This document shows positions 17,370 to 26,640 of a stretch of 38,359 bases of DNA, in pieces (the stretch's first letter is position 1; each line of letters opens with the position of its first letter). Under the pieces are notes generated by a model that did not search any database, was not told the origin of the DNA, and worked only from the letters and a program-made list of their open reading frames with translations. The translations under genes and the position numbers were made by a program. The stretch is from Solirubrobacteraceae bacterium (lineage in GTDB: Bacteria; Actinomycetota; Thermoleophilia; Solirubrobacterales; Solirubrobacteraceae), in NCBI GenBank assembly GCA_025451035.1, contig JANWLE010000122.1:1-38359 (forward strand). Direction: 5' to 3'.

Positions 17370-17665
17370 GCATGGCCTGGTACCTGGTGGTCTCGGCGAT
17401 CATCTTCGCGCTCGGGAGCGCCGGCGTGATGGTGCGGCGTAACCCGCTCGTCGTGCTGCTCTGCCTCGAGCTGATGCTCAACGGCGCGAACCTCGCCCTG
17501 ATCACCTTCGCGCGCATGTGGGGCAACGGCGATGGGCAGATCCTCGCGCTGATCGTGATGACCGTAGCCGCCTGCGAGGTCTGCATCGGCCTCGGCATGA
17601 TCGTCGCGATCTACCGCCGGCGGCTTCCGATCGACGTCGACGAGCTGAGGGAGCTGCGAGGATGA
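17366..17665 (+). CDS. nuoK: NADH-quinone oxidoreductase subunit K
   Basis: The 99-residue membrane subunit has three helices and belongs to the MrpC-like family. Both conserved proton-path glutamates are visible: one in LLCLELMLNGANL and one in ACEVCIGLGMI. The length is exactly that expected. It starts and ends with four-base overlaps with nuoJ and nuoL, consistent with coupled translation. Confidence 0.97.
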   Translation: MSMAWYLVVSAIIFALGSAGVMVRRNPLVVLLCLELMLNGANLALITFARMWGNGDGQILALIVMTVAACEVCIGLGMIVAIYRRRLPIDVDELRELRG

Positions 17666-19671
17666 GCGCGACCACCTTCGGCTGGCTGGTGCTGGCCTTC
17701 CCGCTGGCGGGCATGCTCACGACTGGCTTCGGTTACGCGAAGCTGCCGGGTCGCAGTGCGGGATGGATCGCGACCGGCGCGATCTTCCTCTCGTTCCTGG
17801 CCGCGCTGGGAGCCCTCGTCTCGCTGCAGGGTCATTCTCCCGAGCACCGCCAGCTCGTCTCATCGCTGTGGAACTACGCCAGCACGGTAGGCATAGACGC
17901 CCAGCTATCGATCCTCGTGGACCCGCTCGCGCTGTTCATGGCGCTGACCGTGAGCGGCGTCTCGAGCCTGATTCACCTCTACTCGGTCTCCTACATGGAT
18001 GAGGATCGTGGCTTCGCGCGCTACTTCTCCTACCTGAACTTCTTCGTCTTCTCGATGCTGCTGCTGGTGCTGGCCGGCAACTTCGTGGTGCTGATCGTCG
18101 GCTGGGCGTTCGTCGGCGCCGCCTCCTACCTGTTGATCTCCTTCTGGTACCGGCGCACCACGGCGACCGCCGCCGGGATCAAGGCGTTCGTGATCAACGT
18201 CGTCGGCGACGTCGGCCTCGTGCTCGGCACCTACTTCATCTTCAAGCACACCGGCACCCTCGATTTCGTTAAGGCGTTCCGTGCCGCCCCCCACGTCTTC
18301 ACAAGCGGAGACGGGGACCTCGTCGCCGGTTGCATCCTGCTACTCGTCGGGGCGTTCGCGAAGTCAGCGCAGATCCCGCTGCACACCTGGCTGCCAGACG
18401 CGATGGAGGGACCGACGCCGGTCAGCGCGCTGATCCACGCCGCCACGATGGTCACTGCCGGTGTCTACCTGATCGCACGCATGCACGTCTTCTTCGAGCT
18501 GGCGCCGGCCGCGCAGGACGTCGGCGCCGTGATCGGCGCCGCCACCCTGCTGATCGCCGGGACGATCGGCCTGGCCGTCACCGACATCAAGCGCGTAATC
18601 GCATACTCGACGATGTCCCAGATCGGCTACATGATCATGGGCGTATCAGTCGGCGCCTACGCCGCCGGGCTGTTTCACCTGATGACCCACGCCTTCTTCA
18701 AGGCGCTGCTGTTCATGGCCGCTGGCTCGATCATCGGCGCGATGGCCGGCGAGCAGTCGCTCGACCGCATGAAAGGCTTCAGGAAGGCGATGCCATTTAC
18801 GTTCGCGAGCTTTGTGATCGGCGGTCTCGCGCTATCTGGGATCCCACCCTTCTCGGGCTTCTTCTCCAAGGACGAGATCCTGCTCGTGACCGCCGAGCGC
18901 GGCAGCTGGCACTGGGCGCTGTACGTGGTGGGCTACATCGGCGCATTCCTGACGGCGGTCTACACGTTCCGCATGATCTTCAGGGCGTTCTTCGGCGAGC
19001 CCGTCACGGAGGCTCGCGAGCTCGAGCGGGGGCACCTGCACCACGCCGAGCAGCCCAAGAACCCGGCCACCGGCGAGGTCGAGGACACCGACGTCGGCTT
19101 CCCCGGCCCGGTCCATGCGATCGCCGAGCGGGCGCTGCCGATGCGTGTAGCGATGGGCGTGCTCGCCGTAGGTGCCGTGGGCGCCGGCCTGTTGCAGATC
19201 CCGCAGGTGGACTTCGTGATAGATGACTTCTTGCGCCCGAGCTTCGGCGACTCCTCGCTTTATGCCACCCACACCCGCAACGGCCTGTTGATCCTTGGCC
19301 TGGTGCTCGGGACAGTGATCGGCCTGGCGGGCATCGCGCTGGCCTGGCGCCTATGGGTGGCGCGGCCCGTCACCGCCACCGTCATCAGGACGCGCCTTGG
19401 GCCGCTGTATCGCCTGTGCGTGAACAAGTGGTATTTCGATGAGCTGATCGACCTGCTCGTCGTGCGCCCCGGCATCTGGATTGGGCGGGCGGCCCAGGGA
19501 ACGTTTGAGCGCATGGTGGTGGAAGGGACGGTGATCGGCAGCGCGGTGAGCGCGGCGCGCATCTCCTCCGCCGCGGTACGCGCCATACAGAGTGGCCTGT
19601 TGCGCTATTACACAGCGCTCCTGGTACTCGGCGTGAGCGGTATTGGCCTCTACTTCCTGCTGCAGAGTTGA
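17662..19671 (+). CDS. nuoL: NADH-quinone oxidoreductase subunit L (antiporter-like)
   Basis: The 669-residue subunit is the distal proton-pumping module and belongs to the Mrp antiporter family. The core is LPDAMEGPTPVSALIHAATM with the following MVTAGVYLIAR; upstream lie the FVGAASYLLISFWYRR helix and later FSGFFSKDEIL. The C-terminal part contains the long lateral helix and final transmembrane segments. The ATG at 17662 overlaps nuoK; a longer in-frame extension to 17518 is a shadow of nuoK. The nuoL-nuoM junction is the only one in the operon with a gap (9 bases). Confidence 0.96.
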   Translation: MSATTFGWLVLAFPLAGMLTTGFGYAKLPGRSAGWIATGAIFLSFLAALGALVSLQGHSPEHRQLVSSLWNYASTVGIDAQLSILVDPLALFMALTVSGVSSLIHLYSVSYMDEDRGFARYFSYLNFFVFSMLLLVLAGNFVVLIVGWAFVGAASYLLISFWYRRTTATAAGIKAFVINVVGDVGLVLGTYFIFKHTGTLDFVKAFRAAPHVFTSGDGDLVAGCILLLVGAFAKSAQIPLHTWLPDAMEGPTPVSALIHAATMVTAGVYLIARMHVFFELAPAAQDVGAVIGAATLLIAGTIGLAVTDIKRVIAYSTMSQIGYMIMGVSVGAYAAGLFHLMTHAFFKALLFMAAGSIIGAMAGEQSLDRMKGFRKAMPFTFASFVIGGLALSGIPPFSGFFSKDEILLVTAERGSWHWALYVVGYIGAFLTAVYTFRMIFRAFFGEPVTEARELERGHLHHAEQPKNPATGEVEDTDVGFPGPVHAIAERALPMRVAMGVLAVGAVGAGLLQIPQVDFVIDDFLRPSFGDSSLYATHTRNGLLILGLVLGTVIGLAGIALAWRLWVARPVTATVIRTRLGPLYRLCVNKWYFDELIDLLVVRPGIWIGRAAQGTFERMVVEGTVIGSAVSAARISSAAVRAIQSGLLRYYTALLVLGVSGIGLYFLLQS

Positions 19672-19680
19672 GCCTCTAGG

Positions 19681-21324
19681 ATGCCGTCGCTTTCGATCTT
19701 CATATGGCTGCCGCTGGCGAGCGGCGTGCTCGGATCACTGTTGTCGATGCGCGTACGGCGGGCCGGCCCTGTGCTCGCGCTCGCGGGCGCAGTCGCGACC
19801 CTTGCCTTGGCCATCGGGTATATCGCCGACTACTCGCCTGCCACGCACGGTCTTCAGCACCTCACCGACGTGATGTGGATCAAAGAGCTCGGCATCCACT
19901 ACAAGCTCGCGATCAGCGGGCTTAACGTCTTCCTAGCCGGCCTCACCACGTTGCTGTTCGCCGCCGCGCTACTGGCGGCGAACTTCAGGGCGCAGCGAGG
20001 AACACCCTACCCGCAGCTGTTCTTCGTGCTGATGACGCTGGCTGAGTCCGCGGTACTGGGAGCCTTCCTCGCGCAGGACTTGGCGCTGTTCGTGGCCTTC
20101 TTCGACCTGATGCTGATCCCCTTCTACTTCCTTACGGGCATCTGGGGCGGCCCCGACCGCGTCAAAGCGACGATCAAGCTGGTCATCTACACACTGGTCG
20201 GCTCGCTGCTGATGCTCGCCGGCGCGGTCGCGACAGGCGTGCTCGCGAGCGATCAGAACGGCGGGCACATCACGTTCGCGCTCTCGGCACTCCAAGCGTT
20301 GCCGCTCAGCACAGGCTCACAGGAATGGATCTTCCTTTTCTTCGCCGCCGCTTTCCTCGTCAAGATGCCTGCCTTCCCGCTGCATGGCTGGATGCCGGAC
20401 GGATACAAGGCGATGCCGATCGAGGCTCTGATGGTCTTCTCCGGGGTGCTCTCAAAGGTCGGCGCGTACGGTTTTCTCGCGATCGTGCTGCCGCTGTTCC
20501 CTCAAGGTGCCGCCCACTTTCAGACGTTGATGCTGCTGATCGGCCTCGTGAGCATCCTCTACGGCTCGGTGGTCGCGTTCAGCCACACCGACACGCGGCT
20601 CATCGCCGGGTACTCATCGGTAGCCCAGCTCGGCTTCATCACGATTGGGATCTTCTCGCTGAACCCGCAGGGCGCCCAGGGAGCGCTGCTGCAGATGGTC
20701 AACCACGGCCTGGTTGTGGCGCCATTGCTGTTCATCGTGCTGCTGCTCTCCGAGCGCAGCGGCGGCTCGGAGGACATCCGCAAGATGGGGGGCCTGGCGT
20801 TCCGCGCACCGGTGTTCGCCTCGATCTTTTTGATCATCGCGCTGGCGACGCTGGCGATCCCCGGCTCGGCGAACTTCGTTGGGGAGTTCCTGATCCTGCT
20901 GGGCGTCTTCAAAGCGAAGCTCGCTATCGCGATCATTGCCTTCGCGGGCGTGGTGATGGCCAGCGTCTACGCGCTGCGCCTGTTCATCCGCGCGATGCAC
21001 AACCGCACACAGACGGGGGCCGTCTCGCGCGAGATCAGCCTGCGCGACGGCGCGGTGCTGGTGCCGGTGGTGGCGGTGATCGTCTTCTTCGCCCTCTACC
21101 CGCAGCTAGCGCTCAAGCGCTCTGAAGGCTCCGTGTCCGCCTCGGTGTCCGCCGCGCACGTTGCGCTCACGCCGATAGCAGCCAGCCTCTCCCCAGCGTA
21201 CCCCGGGCAGCCCTCGAATCGGCAGGCCGACGCGAGCGAACCCAGTCGGGGGCCAGCTGGCGGCAGCGAATCCAGTGAAACGGGAGCGGTCGAAGCCGGG
21301 GAAGGATCCTCTGAAGGACGATGA
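19681..21324 (+). CDS. nuoM: NADH-quinone oxidoreductase subunit M (antiporter-like)
   Basis: The 547-residue antiporter-like membrane subunit has about 14 helices. Diagnostic segments are FPLHGWMPDGYKAMPIEALM with SGVLSKVGAYG, and the earlier FFDLMLIPFYFLTGIWGG. Membrane sequence ends near residue 475, and a roughly 65-residue soluble tail rich in Ser, Gly, Glu and Pro follows, longer than in common homologues. The end overlaps nuoN as ATGA. Confidence 0.96.
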   Translation: MPSLSIFIWLPLASGVLGSLLSMRVRRAGPVLALAGAVATLALAIGYIADYSPATHGLQHLTDVMWIKELGIHYKLAISGLNVFLAGLTTLLFAAALLAANFRAQRGTPYPQLFFVLMTLAESAVLGAFLAQDLALFVAFFDLMLIPFYFLTGIWGGPDRVKATIKLVIYTLVGSLLMLAGAVATGVLASDQNGGHITFALSALQALPLSTGSQEWIFLFFAAAFLVKMPAFPLHGWMPDGYKAMPIEALMVFSGVLSKVGAYGFLAIVLPLFPQGAAHFQTLMLLIGLVSILYGSVVAFSHTDTRLIAGYSSVAQLGFITIGIFSLNPQGAQGALLQMVNHGLVVAPLLFIVLLLSERSGGSEDIRKMGGLAFRAPVFASIFLIIALATLAIPGSANFVGEFLILLGVFKAKLAIAIIAFAGVVMASVYALRLFIRAMHNRTQTGAVSREISLRDGAVLVPVVAVIVFFALYPQLALKRSEGSVSASVSAAHVALTPIAASLSPAYPGQPSNRQADASEPSRGPAGGSESSETGAVEAGEGSSEGR

Positions 21325-22922
21325 TGACGCTAGCCGCAGCACACCTGAAAGGGCCACACGTCGACTTTGCCGGCCTCTCGCCCCTGATCGCGCTGCTCGC
21401 CGGGGCGGTGCTCGTGCTGCTCGCGGGCCTCTTCAGGGCGCGCTGGGTGCGCGAGCGAGCCGTCGGGTCTCTGACGGTGCTGGCGCTGGCAGCGGCCTGC
21501 GGCCTGACGATCTGGCAGTGGGACTCACAGAAGTCGATCGTCTCCGGCGCACTGCGCATCGATGATCTTTCGCTCGTCCTGAACCTGGTCTTGGTCGCGG
21601 GCGGCGCGGCGGCGGTGCTGCTGGCGTGGCGCTCCGAGGCCACTCGCGAGGCGGCGCACGGAGAGTTTCACATGCTTCTCTTGAGCTCGATCGCCGGCAT
21701 GTCGCTGCTGGCGGCAGCCCAGAACACGGTCGCGCTGTTCGTGGGCCTCGAGCTCCTCTCGATCCCGCTGTATGTGCTGTGCGCCAGCGAGATGCGCCGC
21801 GAGCACTCACTGGAGTCGGGCCTGAAGTACCTGATCATCGGATCGGTCGGATCGGCGACCCTGCTCTATGGGATCGCCTTGATCTACGGGGCGACCGGGG
21901 TGACAGACTTCGGCGCGATCGCGACAGCCGTCTCGAACAACGGCTTGGCGGGCGATCCCCTGCTGCTCGGAGGCATCGCCCTTTGCGCCGCCGGGCTCTG
22001 CTTCAAGGCGTCGGTGGCGCCGTTTCACCAGTGGACGCCAGACGTGTACGAGGGGGCACCGACACCAATCACGGCGTTCATGGCGGTCGCCACGAAGGTC
22101 GCGGCGCTCGGTGTTTTCCTGCGCTTCTTCGACGTCGCACTGTTGGAAGCCCAGAGCACCTGGGGACCGGCGATCGCTGTGCTCGCGACGATCACGATCA
22201 TCGTCGGCAACGTCGGCGCACTGGGACAGTCTTCGCTGAAGCGGATGCTCGCCTACTCGTCGGTGGCGCAGGCGGGGTACATGCTCGCCGGCGTCGTAGT
22301 CGGCACACAGCTTGGCGCGCGCGCGACTGTGTTCTACCTCGCGGTCTATCTCTTCATGAACTTGGCCGCGTTCGCGGTGATCGTCGCACGCGAGCGCGAA
22401 ACATCTTTCGGCGACGGGATCGAGGCGATCACCGGGCTCAGCCGGGAGCGCCCATATCTCGCGTTGTCTCTGACGATCTCGATGCTCGCCTTGGCCGGGA
22501 TCCCAGCGACGGCGGGATTTATCGGCAAGTTCTACCTGATCGACGCCGCCGTGTCGGGCGGCTACACCTGGCTTGGCGTGGTGATCGTGGTCGGCTCGAT
22601 GATCTCGCTCGGCTACTACCTGCCGGTGATCGCCGCGACCTGGCTGCGAGCGCCCACGGACAAGGAGGCGCCCTCGGGCTCAGCCGTCCAGGAGCATGGG
22701 ATGGCGGTGAAGCTCCCGCGGCTCGCGGGTGGCTCGCCGGAGCTCGAAGGCGAGCCGTCTGTCGCCGAGCCGGATGCCGGCGGCGCGACTGCAAACAGAC
22801 CGCAGCCGGAGGTTCTCTTCGTCGCGGCTCTGGCAGCAGGAGCAACCCTCTTCTTTGGGATCTTCCCGCAGCCCTTGTTTGACCTGGTGCACGGCGCGGG
22901 CGGCGTACTCGGGTTGCTCTAG
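21321..22922 (+). CDS. nuoN: NADH-quinone oxidoreductase subunit N (antiporter-like)
   Basis: The 533-residue third antiporter-like subunit is the last gene of the operon. Recognisable motifs are FHQWTPDVYEGAPTPITAFM with AVATKVAALG, LLSIPLYVLCA, and AGIPATAGFIGKFYL. Between the last two helices there is a hydrophilic insert of about 60 residues (Pro/Glu/Ala-rich, near residues 440-500) that standard NuoN proteins lack or have much shorter. Two adjacent ATGs (21321, 21324) are possible. No clear terminator hairpin follows in the 52 bases before the next gene. Confidence 0.96.
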   Translation: MMTLAAAHLKGPHVDFAGLSPLIALLAGAVLVLLAGLFRARWVRERAVGSLTVLALAAACGLTIWQWDSQKSIVSGALRIDDLSLVLNLVLVAGGAAAVLLAWRSEATREAAHGEFHMLLLSSIAGMSLLAAAQNTVALFVGLELLSIPLYVLCASEMRREHSLESGLKYLIIGSVGSATLLYGIALIYGATGVTDFGAIATAVSNNGLAGDPLLLGGIALCAAGLCFKASVAPFHQWTPDVYEGAPTPITAFMAVATKVAALGVFLRFFDVALLEAQSTWGPAIAVLATITIIVGNVGALGQSSLKRMLAYSSVAQAGYMLAGVVVGTQLGARATVFYLAVYLFMNLAAFAVIVARERETSFGDGIEAITGLSRERPYLALSLTISMLALAGIPATAGFIGKFYLIDAAVSGGYTWLGVVIVVGSMISLGYYLPVIAATWLRAPTDKEAPSGSAVQEHGMAVKLPRLAGGSPELEGEPSVAEPDAGGATANRPQPEVLFVAALAAGATLFFGIFPQPLFDLVHGAGGVLGLL

Positions 22923-22974
22923 CGGCCCTCCTGGGAGAGCAGCCTTTTGGCGTTCACGGCTCTAGAGTTCGGGG

Positions 22975-23766
22975 ATGGCCACGAACGCTGGCCCATTTGG
23001 CGTGCTGTTGGATATCGACGGCGTGCTGTATGTCGGCGATGAGCCGATCGACGGCGCGCACCAGGCACTGGCCCGCCTGCGAGGGCTGAGCTCTGGGCTG
23101 CGTCTTCTCACCAACACCACTTCGCGTTCGCGCCGGGCGGTGTTCGAGCATCTCTGCGAGCTTGGGTTCGAGGTGCGCCTGGAGGAGGTTTTGACGCCAG
23201 CGGCGCTGGCCGTGCGCTACTGCGAAGAGCACGCGTACGGCTCGGTGGCGCTGCTGGTCAGCGACAGTCTCCGCGAGGACCTAGGGGCACTGGGCGAGCG
23301 CCCGCGGGCGGGGCACGTAGACGCGGTGATCCTCGGGGACCTAGGCTCTGGCTTCACCGCACAGGCATTGAACGATGCTTTCCGCCTGCTGATGGATGGC
23401 GCCCAGCTCATCGCGCTGCAGCACAACCGCTACTGGCGCCGCGCCGACGGACTGGCCCTGGATGTGGGCTCCTACGCCGCCGCCCTGGAGTACGCATGCG
23501 GTCGCGAAGCGGTGGTGATCGGCAAGCCCGCAGCGGCCTTTTTCTCTTCCGCGCTTGCTGACATGGCGCTCGAGCGTGGCGTGATGATCGGTGACGATAT
23601 CGAGGCGGATGTCGCCGGGGCGATCGCGTCAGGGCTCTTCGGCGTGCTCGTGCGGACAGGCAAGTACCGTGAGGAGGCGCTCGCCGGCAGCCCGACGCAG
23701 CCGACCGTCGTGGCGGACTCGATCAGTGACGTGCCGGATCTGCTGCCCGGGCTGTTTGCCGCGTGA
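22975..23766 (+). CDS. HAD-superfamily hydrolase, NagD-like subfamily IIA
   Basis: The 263-residue enzyme begins with the HAD nucleophile motif LLDIDGVLYVGD (motif I, about 11-22). LLTNTTSRSR follows as the motif II Thr/Asn region, a type C2 cap domain fills the middle, and IGKPAAAFF and MIGDDIEADVAGA supply motifs III and IV. This is the pattern of NagD/4-nitrophenyl-phosphatase-like phosphatases; the closest described group includes phospholysine/phosphohistidine pyrophosphate phosphatase-type proteins. The substrate cannot be deduced. It follows nuoN by 52 bases on the same strand and converges with the peptidase gene, 6 bases apart. Confidence 0.9.
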   Translation: MATNAGPFGVLLDIDGVLYVGDEPIDGAHQALARLRGLSSGLRLLTNTTSRSRRAVFEHLCELGFEVRLEEVLTPAALAVRYCEEHAYGSVALLVSDSLREDLGALGERPRAGHVDAVILGDLGSGFTAQALNDAFRLLMDGAQLIALQHNRYWRRADGLALDVGSYAAALEYACGREAVVIGKPAAAFFSSALADMALERGVMIGDDIEADVAGAIASGLFGVLVRTGKYREEALAGSPTQPTVVADSISDVPDLLPGLFAA

Positions 23767-23772
23767 GCACCA

Positions 23773-25611
23773 CTACAGACGCCCCGATGCCTGTGCCGCC
23801 TCTTCCGCCTGCAGGAGCTGCCGTTCGACGAGATCAAGACCTGCCTCCCAGAAACCCGGGTCGGCGAGGTCGACGCCGACGATGCCGCCGAGCTCCTCGG
23901 GGCTGCGCGAGCCACCGGCCGCCAGCAGCTCCAGGTAGCGCGGCACGAGCTCGGGACCGGTCTGCTCGTAGCGCTCGTACACCGACAGCGCGAGCAGCTG
24001 CCCGTATGCATACGCGTAGACATAGCCGGGCGAACCGATGAAGTGAGGGACATATGACCACCAGCAGCGGTACCCGTCGGTGATCTCGACAGAGTCGCCG
24101 AGCATCTCCGCCTGGCTTTGAGCCCACAGCTCCCCGAAGCGTTCGGCCGATAGCTCTCCGTCCGCTCGCCGCGTGGTGTGGACCAGGTCCTCGAAGCGGT
24201 TCATCGCGATCTGGCGAAACACCGTGGCGATCGTGTCCTCGAGGTTCTCGGCGAGCAAAGCCAGCCGCGAGGCGGGCGCCGAGTCCTCCTGCAGCAGGCG
24301 CGCGAAGACGACCGTCTCGCCGAACACCGACGCGGTCTCGGCGAGCGTCAGCGGCGTGTGCTGATGGAAGATGCCCTGCTCCGCCGCCAAGGCAAAGTGC
24401 ACGCCGTGACCGAGCTCATGCGCGAGCGTCAGCACATCGCGCCGGCGCGATGTGTAGTTGAGCATCACATACGGGAAGACGCCGGGCACCGCGGCGGCGC
24501 AGAACGCCCCACCGCGCTTGCCCTGGCGCACCGGCGCATCGATATGGCGCTCGTCGAAGAACCGCCGCGCGAGCTCCCCTAGGCGGGGCGAGAACGCGCC
24601 ATAGCAGTCGAGCACCACCTCGCGCGCCTCGGCGAACGAGAAGCTGGCCTCGTCCTGGCTGATCGCGGCCATGCGATCGTAGTCGGCCAGGCGCTCGATA
24701 CCGAGCAGCTTGGCCTTCAGCCGATACCAGCGGCGGGGAATCTCAAAACGCGCGCGGACCGCCTCGATCAGCGCCCTGACGGACTCGTCGCTGGCCTCGT
24801 TGGCGAGATTGCGCGCCGCGAGCCAGTGCTCGTATTTGCGCAGCCGGTCGTCAACCGCCTTGTCTGCGAGCAGCGTGTTGAAGAGGAACGTGCGGGTGCG
24901 CAGCCCCGGCTCGAGTGCCGCTGTCACAGCCTCGGCTGTCTCGCGGCGGACGTCGCGGTCGGCGAGCGCGAGCCGGCTGAGCGCGACGTCAAGAGCGACC
25001 TTTTCATCCCGGTGCTCGCCGTCCGCGCCGGCAGCTGAAAGCCGCACCTCGATCGCGGAAGTGAGCTCCTCGAACAGGCGGCTCCATGCGCTCGCGCCAG
25101 TGAGGCTCTTCTCGGCGAGGATCTTCTCCTCGGGCTCAGACAGCAGGTGGTCGCGGTAGCGACGCGCATTGCGCAGGTAGTGGCGACAGAAGTCCAGGTC
25201 CTCGGTGGCGAGGAGCCGCTCGGCTTGCTCGTCTGCGAGCGCAGCCCACTCCAACTCGAAGAACAGCAGCTTCGTTTGAATCTCGGTCTGGCGCTCCTGT
25301 ACGCGCTGAAGCAGGGCGCCGTTGGCCGGGTTGGCCGTGTCGCACGAGAAGCGCAGGGATGCGTAGTAGCCGGCGCGGCCGATTAGCTCATGGATGAGCG
25401 CTAGCTCACGCATCGCTTCGCGCAGCCCGTGGCCGTCGAGCTCGCCCAGCTTCCCCGCGTAGCGCTCGGCGAACGCCTCCGCGCGGATGAGCGCCAGGCT
25501 GGTTCTGCGCTCTACCCCATCCTCGCCCTCACCCTCGAGGAGTGGTTCGAGATCCCAGGCGGTTGCCGCCAGCTCGGGGTCGTTCGGCTCGGTCGTGGTG
25601 GGGCTGGCCAT
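23773..25611 (-). CDS. pepF: M3-family oligoendopeptidase (PepF-like)
   Basis: A 612-residue cytoplasmic metallopeptidase of the M3B oligoendopeptidase F group, which cleaves short peptides. The zinc motif HELGH is at about 398-402 and the third ligand Glu in LAETASVFGE is at about 425. The N-terminal helical PepF_N-like region precedes it, and the C-terminal part has the family's YVYAYAYGQLLALSVY. The frame is open up to 26082, but I start at ATG 25611 because the extension would overlap thyX and lacks family sequence. No good ribosome-binding site precedes 25611. It is divergent from thyX. Confidence 0.92.
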   Translation of the reverse strand: MASPTTTEPNDPELAATAWDLEPLLEGEGEDGVERRTSLALIRAEAFAERYAGKLGELDGHGLREAMRELALIHELIGRAGYYASLRFSCDTANPANGALLQRVQERQTEIQTKLLFFELEWAALADEQAERLLATEDLDFCRHYLRNARRYRDHLLSEPEEKILAEKSLTGASAWSRLFEELTSAIEVRLSAAGADGEHRDEKVALDVALSRLALADRDVRRETAEAVTAALEPGLRTRTFLFNTLLADKAVDDRLRKYEHWLAARNLANEASDESVRALIEAVRARFEIPRRWYRLKAKLLGIERLADYDRMAAISQDEASFSFAEAREVVLDCYGAFSPRLGELARRFFDERHIDAPVRQGKRGGAFCAAAVPGVFPYVMLNYTSRRRDVLTLAHELGHGVHFALAAEQGIFHQHTPLTLAETASVFGETVVFARLLQEDSAPASRLALLAENLEDTIATVFRQIAMNRFEDLVHTTRRADGELSAERFGELWAQSQAEMLGDSVEITDGYRCWWSYVPHFIGSPGYVYAYAYGQLLALSVYERYEQTGPELVPRYLELLAAGGSRSPEELGGIVGVDLADPGFWEAGLDLVERQLLQAEEAAQASGRL

Positions 25612-25761
25612 GAGCAAGCAGCTTAGCCGCCAGGCGCTGGGCGCCCCAGCCTGGCGAGAGGGCGACGCGCGCGTCCCGGGGCTTCGCCGCCTGGGCTTTA
25701 GGGCCGCCATGAGCGCCTCGCCGGCTATGCCTCCGCCCATGGATGTAGGATCGCTCGCCCA

Positions 25762-26583
25762 GTGCACGAGACCTCCCCGACAGTCTTCCTGATCGCTCGC
25801 CCCTCTATCAACGTCGCGGGGATGCGTGGGTACCTGCGGGAGCTTGGCGGCGAGTCGTGGCTCGAGCGCAGGCTTGAGGCGGATAGCGATGAGCAAGATG
25901 TCCAGCCGCACGCCAGCCGGGAGGACATCAACTCCGGAGAGCTGCTCGTGGAGTTCGCCGGGCGCGCCTGCTACCGCAGCTGGGAGCCGGGACTGAACCC
26001 CAATGTGACCAAGGTCCGCACCGATCAGCGAGAGTATTTCGCGAACATCCTGCGCTCCGCCCATGGAAGCGTGCTCGAGCACGCCAACTACAGCTTCGCG
26101 CTACGCAACGTCTCACGTGTCCTGACCCACGAGCTCGTGCGCCATCGCGCCGGGTCGGCCTTCAGCCAGGAGAGCCTTCGCTATGTCCGCCTCACCGATA
26201 TCGGCTTTCGCGTGCCCCCCGCGCTCGAGCCGATGCGCGAGCGCATCCTCTCCATCGTCGAGCAACTCGAGGAGTTCCAGGTCAGTGCGGCCAAGGAGCT
26301 CGGGATCGATCAGGACGGGGTGCCCTTCCACGTCAAGAAGGAGGTCACCTCGGCCCTGCGCCGCCTCGCGCCGATCGGCCTGTCGACCGACATCATCTGG
26401 ACCGCCAACGTGCGCACCCTGCGCCACGTGATCGAGATGCGCACCGCACCCGGAGCCGAGGAGGAGCTTCGGCTCCTCTTCGACCAGGTCGCCCGAATCA
26501 TGCAGGCTGAGACCCCCGACCTCTTCCAGGACTTCTCTCGCCACGAGGACGGCTCCTGGGTGCCGGAGCACCGCAAGGTCTGA
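25762..26583 (+). CDS. thyX: Flavin-dependent thymidylate synthase
   Basis: The 273-residue ThyX makes dTMP from dUMP using methylenetetrahydrofolate and FAD with NADPH. The signature appears as RHRAGSAFSQESLRY, which has eight residues between RHR and the conserved Ser rather than the common seven. Upstream the HGSVLEHANYSFAL segment supplies flavin and dUMP contacts. Near the C-terminus NVRTLRHVIEMR is also typical. At 273 residues it is longer than minimal ThyX, with an N-terminal lead of about 50 residues. The start is GTG 25762 with a weak AGGA about 12 bases upstream. No thyA is present in this window. Confidence 0.94.
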   Translation: MHETSPTVFLIARPSINVAGMRGYLRELGGESWLERRLEADSDEQDVQPHASREDINSGELLVEFAGRACYRSWEPGLNPNVTKVRTDQREYFANILRSAHGSVLEHANYSFALRNVSRVLTHELVRHRAGSAFSQESLRYVRLTDIGFRVPPALEPMRERILSIVEQLEEFQVSAAKELGIDQDGVPFHVKKEVTSALRRLAPIGLSTDIIWTANVRTLRHVIEMRTAPGAEEELRLLFDQVARIMQAETPDLFQDFSRHEDGSWVPEHRKV

Positions 26584-26640
26584 CCCTCCTGTCCTACGCT
26601 CCCTGCCGGGGCGCGAAGGCGAGCCGGTAGCTGGTGCCAG

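Noticed and set aside
22923-22974. Possible terminator after nuoN
   Set aside because: No stable stem-loop is visible in the 52 bases; the HAD gene may be read through from nuo.
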